Shown: one piece after another, positions 60,238 to 64,000 of the stretch
How positions within the stretch are numbered: position 1 is the stretch's first letter
Layout: each line of letters begins with the position of its first letter
The notes under the pieces: model-generated
Databases searched by the model: none
The model's input: the letters and a program-made list of their open reading frames with translations, nothing else
What the model was told of the DNA's origin: nothing
Source of the DNA: DASQPR01 sp963831705
GTDB taxonomy: Bacteria; Actinomycetota; Actinomycetes; Mycobacteriales; Micromonosporaceae
Assembly (NCBI GenBank): GCA_963831705.1
Contig: CAWHRE010000010.1
Coordinates: forward strand, 124,001-188,000
Reading direction: 5' to 3'
DNA length: 64,000 bases
Translations under genes and position numbers: made by a program

Positions 60238-60383
60238 GAAGGCCTTGCCGAGCAACCGTGACGCGCGGGTGCTGATCAGCCATTATTGCCAGAAGAAGGA
60301 CAATCTCATGTGCCGTTTAAGACGACGGCGAGCCGTCGGGGTGCTATGCGATTTCCGGCCACGGCGCCGTTAGGGTTTGCGTT

Positions 60384-61046
60384 GTGACGTCCCCCGCTAT
60401 CACGTGTGTACTTTTCGACTTCGCCTGGACCCTGTTCGGCGGCGATCCGGACACGTGGGTCCGGGGCGCGGCGGCCGCGATCGACCGGCCGGTGGCACCG
60501 GGCGAGCCCGAAATGATCACCGCCGAGTTCACCGAGCGCCTCCGCTCGACCGCGAACGATCCGGACCACATCCGTCGCGATCTCGACCAAGCCGTGTTCG
60601 CCCGAGCGCTCCCGGCCATCCTGCGCGAGATCCCCGGCGTCTCGCCCGAATTCGCCGATGCCCTGTACGCGAACCACCTGCCAAGCCTCGAACCGTACGC
60701 CGACGTGCGTGCCACGCTCACCGAACTGCGATCGCGGGGCATCCGCGTGGGTGTCGTGAGCAACTACGGCACGGACATCCGGCCCGCGTTCGTCCGGCAC
60801 GGTCTGGACGATCTGGTCGATGCGTTCGTCATCTCGTACGAGGTCGGCTTCGTCAAACCGGAACCGGAGATGTGGCACGCCGCGCTCAAGATCGTGCAGG
60901 CCGAGCCGGAGCGGACGCTGATGGTCGGCGACCACCCGGCGGGCGACGGTGGTGCCGTCGTGGCCGGCCTCACCGCACTGGTGTTACCACTGGTCGGATC
61001 CCCACAGCAGGCACGCGGCCTCGATCGCGTCCTCAAGCTGGTCTAG
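60384..61046 (+). CDS. HAD-superfamily hydrolase
   Basis: 220 residues from GTG 60384, which has TAGGGT seven bases upstream. The first motif is LFDFAWTLFGG: the nucleophile D is present, but the second catalytic D of DxD is replaced by A, then W-T. Motif II is GVVSNYGTD, the lysine is in GFVKPEPEMW and motif IV is MVGDHPAGDGG. A helical cap lies between motifs I and II. The missing acid/base aspartate may alter the reaction from phosphatase to something else, as in dehalogenase-like members. Single gene between the mutasome and the kinase. Confidence 0.8.
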   Translation: MTSPAITCVLFDFAWTLFGGDPDTWVRGAAAAIDRPVAPGEPEMITAEFTERLRSTANDPDHIRRDLDQAVFARALPAILREIPGVSPEFADALYANHLPSLEPYADVRATLTELRSRGIRVGVVSNYGTDIRPAFVRHGLDDLVDAFVISYEVGFVKPEPEMWHAALKIVQAEPERTLMVGDHPAGDGGAVVAGLTALVLPLVGSPQQARGLDRVLKLV

Positions 61047-61178
61047 GCAATAAGGTTCACGTTCCCGCACCGACAATAGTGTTCATCATTTCGCCCATTC
61101 AGCGGGTTTACTTGCCCTGGCAATTGGCGAAAGGTCGATGTCGTTCTATGGGGGCGGGAACATAAGACGGGGTGATAC

Positions 61179-63425
61179 GTGAGCGTCGCACCAGTCGGTG
61201 GCCGCTACCGGCTCATCGAGCGCATCGGGACCGGCGGCATGGGCCACGTGTGGCGTGCATACGACGACGTCCTTCGGCGCGAAGTCGCGGTGAAGGAGGT
61301 CCGGCTGCCGGCCGGCCTTAGTGACGCCGACCTGAGCGAGCTGCGCCAACGGACGCTACGCGAAGCGCGTACGGCGGCCCGGCTCAATCATCCCAACGTC
61401 GTGCGCGTCTACGACGTGCTCTACGCCGACGACCGGCCGTGGATCGTGATGGAGTACGTCGCGTCCCGTTCCCTCGCGACCGTGGTCCGGGATCAGGGCG
61501 CGCTCGCACCCGAGTTGGTCGCGCGAATCGGGCTCGCGTTGCTGTACGCGTTGACCGCCGCCCACCAGGCCGGTGTCCTGCACCGGGACGTCAAACCGGG
61601 CAACGTCCTGCTCGCCAACGACGGCCGGATCATGCTGACCGACTTCGGCCTCGCCACGTTCGACGAGGCCGGGCTGCACCTGACCCAGACCGGCGTGGTC
61701 TACGGCTCCCCGCAGTTCATCGCGCCGGAGCGGGCACACGACGGCTCGTCCAGCATCGCGGCCGACCTGTGGTCGCTCGGCGCGACCATGTACGCCGCCG
61801 TCGAGGGCCGCTCGCCGTACGCGCGGAGCAGCTCGTACGCGACGTTGGCGGCGCTGGCTACGACGACGCCGGACCCGCCGCTGCACGCCGGCGTGCTCAC
61901 CCCGATCCTCGGCGGCCTGCTGATCCGCAATCCCAAGAACCGGATGAACGCCGACGAGGTACGCCGTCGCTTGGAGCGAATCATCGCGGCCGATGCCGGT
62001 ACGGTCCGCCAGATCGAACTTCCGCCCCGGCATGCCCGCGAGACGCCGGACATCACGCCGCCGCGGATCGTCCCGCCGATGACCGGCGCACCGCCCACCA
62101 CCCCGATGCTGATTCCGCAGCCTCGCAGCGGCGAACCCCGGCGAGCCGAACCCGAGCCGGGTGAGCTCATCACGCGCGGCAGCCTGACCCGGGCATCGCG
62201 CGCGGGCATGGCCGGAGACGGCGGCCCGCTACCGGTCGCCGACGCATCCGCCTCGTCGCGGGCCGGGGCGAGCACGCTCGGCCGACCGGCGGGCGCTACC
62301 GAAGCGCACGCTCCAAAAAAGACGGATGCACTGATCGTGCCCACCGTCCGGACCGAGGTGGCGCAGATCGTCGATGCGGTTACCTCGCGGATCACCCATC
62401 CGGACGACGTCGCCTCGGTATCGACGCCGCCGGCCACCGATCCCGGCTGGCCGGACAGTCCCTCCGGGGACGGCGCCCGGAATGCGGAGCGCGACGCGCT
62501 ACCCAGCCGAACGGCTCGGCATGCGGCGCCCCAGCTACCCGAGAAGGACGCACCCGACCCCGAGCCGTTCATCATGCTGGGTGGCTCGCCCGCCTCCTGG
62601 TCCACGCCCGAGCCGGGACCGAACCGGGGTCGCCGATCGACGCGTTCGCCGAAGGACAACCGCCGGCCGAACCGGTGGGCACCGGCCACGTTCATCGCGG
62701 TGGTGGCGATGGTCCTGGCCATTGTCGCGGTGATCCACTCGAACATGCTCGGCTCGCACCAGAACCCGGCCGCAAACGCGGGCGCGCCCGGCGGAGGCCC
62801 GGGTGGAGGGCCGAGCGCGCCGCCGGCCGGACCTCCGCCGTCGCCGTTCGGCGGCGCGCCGCCCGGGCCACCGCCGGGTCCAAACGGTTCGCCGCCGCCC
62901 GCAACGAACCTCATCTGGTTCTGCAAGCCGACGGTGGCACCGGCCACCACGGCGATACCGTCGAGCCATCCGCTACCGGGCGCGAAGGCGATACCGAAGA
63001 GCTGGATCTGGTACGTCGGGACGACCGGCTACCGGATCGCGGTACCGGCGACGTGGCGCGTGGCCGCGGGCAACCCGACCGACTGCATCTATGACCCGTA
63101 CAACGGTCGGGTGATCGGCGTCAACGCATGGACGACGAGCGTGAAGGATCCGGCCGAGGCGCTGCTCAGCCGAGAGACGGAGTCGCTCAGCCTGGGTGGT
63201 TTACCCGGCTATCAACGGGTCAAAATCGCCGACGTGTCGTGCAAAGTGAAGTGCGCCGACTGGATCTACACGTACGTCGGGCCGCTCGCGATGCTCGAAA
63301 CCCACGTCCGGATGTTCCTTGATCGGGACGGGACCGCCGAGGTGGTCTCGTTCACCACGGTCGCGAGCGACTACACGGCGAACACCGCCAACTTCAACCG
63401 GATCGTGGGCAGCCTCGTCTACTGA
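61179..63425 (+). CDS. Transmembrane Ser/Thr protein kinase (PknB-like)
   Basis: 748 residues from GTG 61179 (GGGGTG upstream). The kinase domain spans about 1-270: RIGTGGMGHVWRAYD, VAVKEV (lysine), VLHRDVKPGNVLL and LTDFGLATF. A Pro/Ser-rich cytoplasmic juxtamembrane stretch runs from 275 to 500. One helix is at about 507-525 (FIAVVAMVLAIVAVI). Outside, a Gly/Pro-rich stalk is followed by a 165-residue domain (WYVGTTGYRIAVPATWRV, DPYNGRVIGVNAW). There are no PASTA repeats, so it is not the canonical PknB, and its ligand is unknown. Confidence 0.9.
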   Translation: MSVAPVGGRYRLIERIGTGGMGHVWRAYDDVLRREVAVKEVRLPAGLSDADLSELRQRTLREARTAARLNHPNVVRVYDVLYADDRPWIVMEYVASRSLATVVRDQGALAPELVARIGLALLYALTAAHQAGVLHRDVKPGNVLLANDGRIMLTDFGLATFDEAGLHLTQTGVVYGSPQFIAPERAHDGSSSIAADLWSLGATMYAAVEGRSPYARSSSYATLAALATTTPDPPLHAGVLTPILGGLLIRNPKNRMNADEVRRRLERIIAADAGTVRQIELPPRHARETPDITPPRIVPPMTGAPPTTPMLIPQPRSGEPRRAEPEPGELITRGSLTRASRAGMAGDGGPLPVADASASSRAGASTLGRPAGATEAHAPKKTDALIVPTVRTEVAQIVDAVTSRITHPDDVASVSTPPATDPGWPDSPSGDGARNAERDALPSRTARHAAPQLPEKDAPDPEPFIMLGGSPASWSTPEPGPNRGRRSTRSPKDNRRPNRWAPATFIAVVAMVLAIVAVIHSNMLGSHQNPAANAGAPGGGPGGGPSAPPAGPPPSPFGGAPPGPPPGPNGSPPPATNLIWFCKPTVAPATTAIPSSHPLPGAKAIPKSWIWYVGTTGYRIAVPATWRVAAGNPTDCIYDPYNGRVIGVNAWTTSVKDPAEALLSRETESLSLGGLPGYQRVKIADVSCKVKCADWIYTYVGPLAMLETHVRMFLDRDGTAEVVSFTTVASDYTANTANFNRIVGSLVY

Positions 63426-63465
63426 GACTGCCCACGACCCGGTTAACCCGGATAGCTTCGGGTGA

Positions 63466-64000
63466 CTACTTCACCGCACCCGCGGTCAGACCGGCGACGA
63501 AGTGGCGCTGCAGAGCGAGGAATCCGACCACGACCGGGATGCTGACCACGAGCGACGCGGCCATCACCTGATTCCAGTACACGTCCTGCTCGGTCGCGTA
63601 GCTCTGCAAACCGACCGCGAGCGTTCGCGAGGCATCGTTGGTCATGACCGAGGCGAACAGCACCTCACCCCACGCCGTCATGAACGCGTACACCGCGACC
63701 GCGATGATGCCCGGAAGCGCGGTCGGCAGGATGACCTGCAACAGCGTACGGAGTGGGCTGGCGCCGTCGACCTGCGCGGACTCGTCGAGACCACGCGGAA
63801 TCGAGTCGAAGTAGCCGACCAGCATCCAGATCGCGAATGGCAGCGAGAACGTCATGTACGTGATGATCAGGCCGGTCCGGCTCGCGTACAGCTGGATGCC
63901 GGTCAGCTTGCCGATGTTGACGTAGATCAGGAACAGCGGCAGTAGGAACAGAATGCCCGGGAACATCTGCGTGGACAGCACGGTGACCGTGAACAGGCGA
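63466..64000 (-). CDS. Carbohydrate ABC transporter permease (MalG type), N-terminus cut off
   Basis: At least 178 residues are in the window, and the gene continues past the right edge. The visible part includes MFPGILFLLPLFLIYVNIGKL, TLPFAIWML-type helices and the CUT1 EAA motif (ESAQVDGASPLRTLLQVILPTALPG). The end VVVGFLALQRHFVAGLTAGAVK is diagnostic of MalG-like permeases. It imports a sugar with a partner permease, a binding protein and an ATPase that are presumably to the right. Confidence 0.9.
   Translation of the reverse strand, partial: RLFTVTVLSTQMFPGILFLLPLFLIYVNIGKLTGIQLYASRTGLIITYMTFSLPFAIWMLVGYFDSIPRGLDESAQVDGASPLRTLLQVILPTALPGIIAVAVYAFMTAWGEVLFASVMTNDASRTLAVGLQSYATEQDVYWNQVMAASLVVSIPVVVGFLALQRHFVAGLTAGAVK

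Overview
The window is high-GC DNA with dense coding and frequent GTG/TTG starts. Its gene families are typical of Actinomycetota: a FusA2-type EF-G paralogue, a DUF6458 protein, a DUF222/HNH (13E12-type) endonuclease, the ImuA'-ImuB-DnaE2 mutasome, the three-gene ATP-grasp/alpha-E/transglutaminase cluster, a SigE-family ECF sigma factor and PknB-like kinases. I see no rRNA, tRNA, CRISPR array, prophage or insertion sequence. The genus cannot be fixed from this sequence; it reads as an actinomycete chromosome.

Layout. 0-5 kb: fusA2 behind a CRP-like site, then a leftward MFS efflux pump/MarR/small membrane protein operon whose pump gene is broken by several indels. 5-9 kb: HIT-family Ap4A phosphorylase-like gene, epimerase and thrS, divergent from a CFA-type methyltransferase. 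10-18 kb: small enzymes (PPOX flavoprotein, Nudix, MBL hydrolase, zincin, VOC, cysteine-desulfurase-like) and a divergent MFS/ArsR pair. 17.7-21.4 kb: an ABC-2 transporter with its two-component system. 21.5-26 kb: CDF zinc exporter, then trpB-trpA-gntR behind a double palindromic operator. 26-31.3 kb: SRPBCC/TetR pair, GNAT, then the heavily frameshifted ATP-grasp/alpha-E/transglutaminase operon. 31-38.8 kb: methyltransferase, HNH endonuclease, a phosphotransferase with a 14-unit repeat, and a MEDS-STAS/anti-sigma pair. 38.9-50.8 kb: beta-glucoside utilisation: ROK regulator, two GH1 glucosidases, an Opp-family importer with fused permease-ATPase, a lipoprotein binding protein and a LacI regulator. 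51-54.3 kb: VOC, CAP-domain protein, and a sigma factor truncated into the remnant of its neighbour. 54.3-60.2 kb: dnaE2-imuB-imuA' under a LexA box. 60.4-64 kb: HAD hydrolase, transmembrane Ser/Thr kinase and the end of a CUT1 sugar permease.

Two unifying features stand out. First, short tandem repeats are unusually common, often with a 15-bp (five-codon) unit, in the termini or linkers of otherwise conserved enzymes (MFS, TrpA at both ends, methyltransferase, HNH, phosphotransferase, anti-sigma kinase, ImuB, CAP). Other repeats with periods of 13, 14, 17, 21 and 23 bp lie between genes. Each tract has its own sequence, which suggests local expansion rather than dispersal. Second, a 16-bp element, TAACTCCAGGATCRAC, occurs five times between 15.8 and 27.0 kb, usually at gene ends, where it supplies stop codons.

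Several starts fit leaderless transcription, with a TANNNT hexamer 6-7 bases before the start codon. Frameshifts are concentrated in 3.1-4.9 kb and 27.9-31.3 kb. They look like single-base indels in GC runs, so sequence error should be excluded before these genes are called dead.
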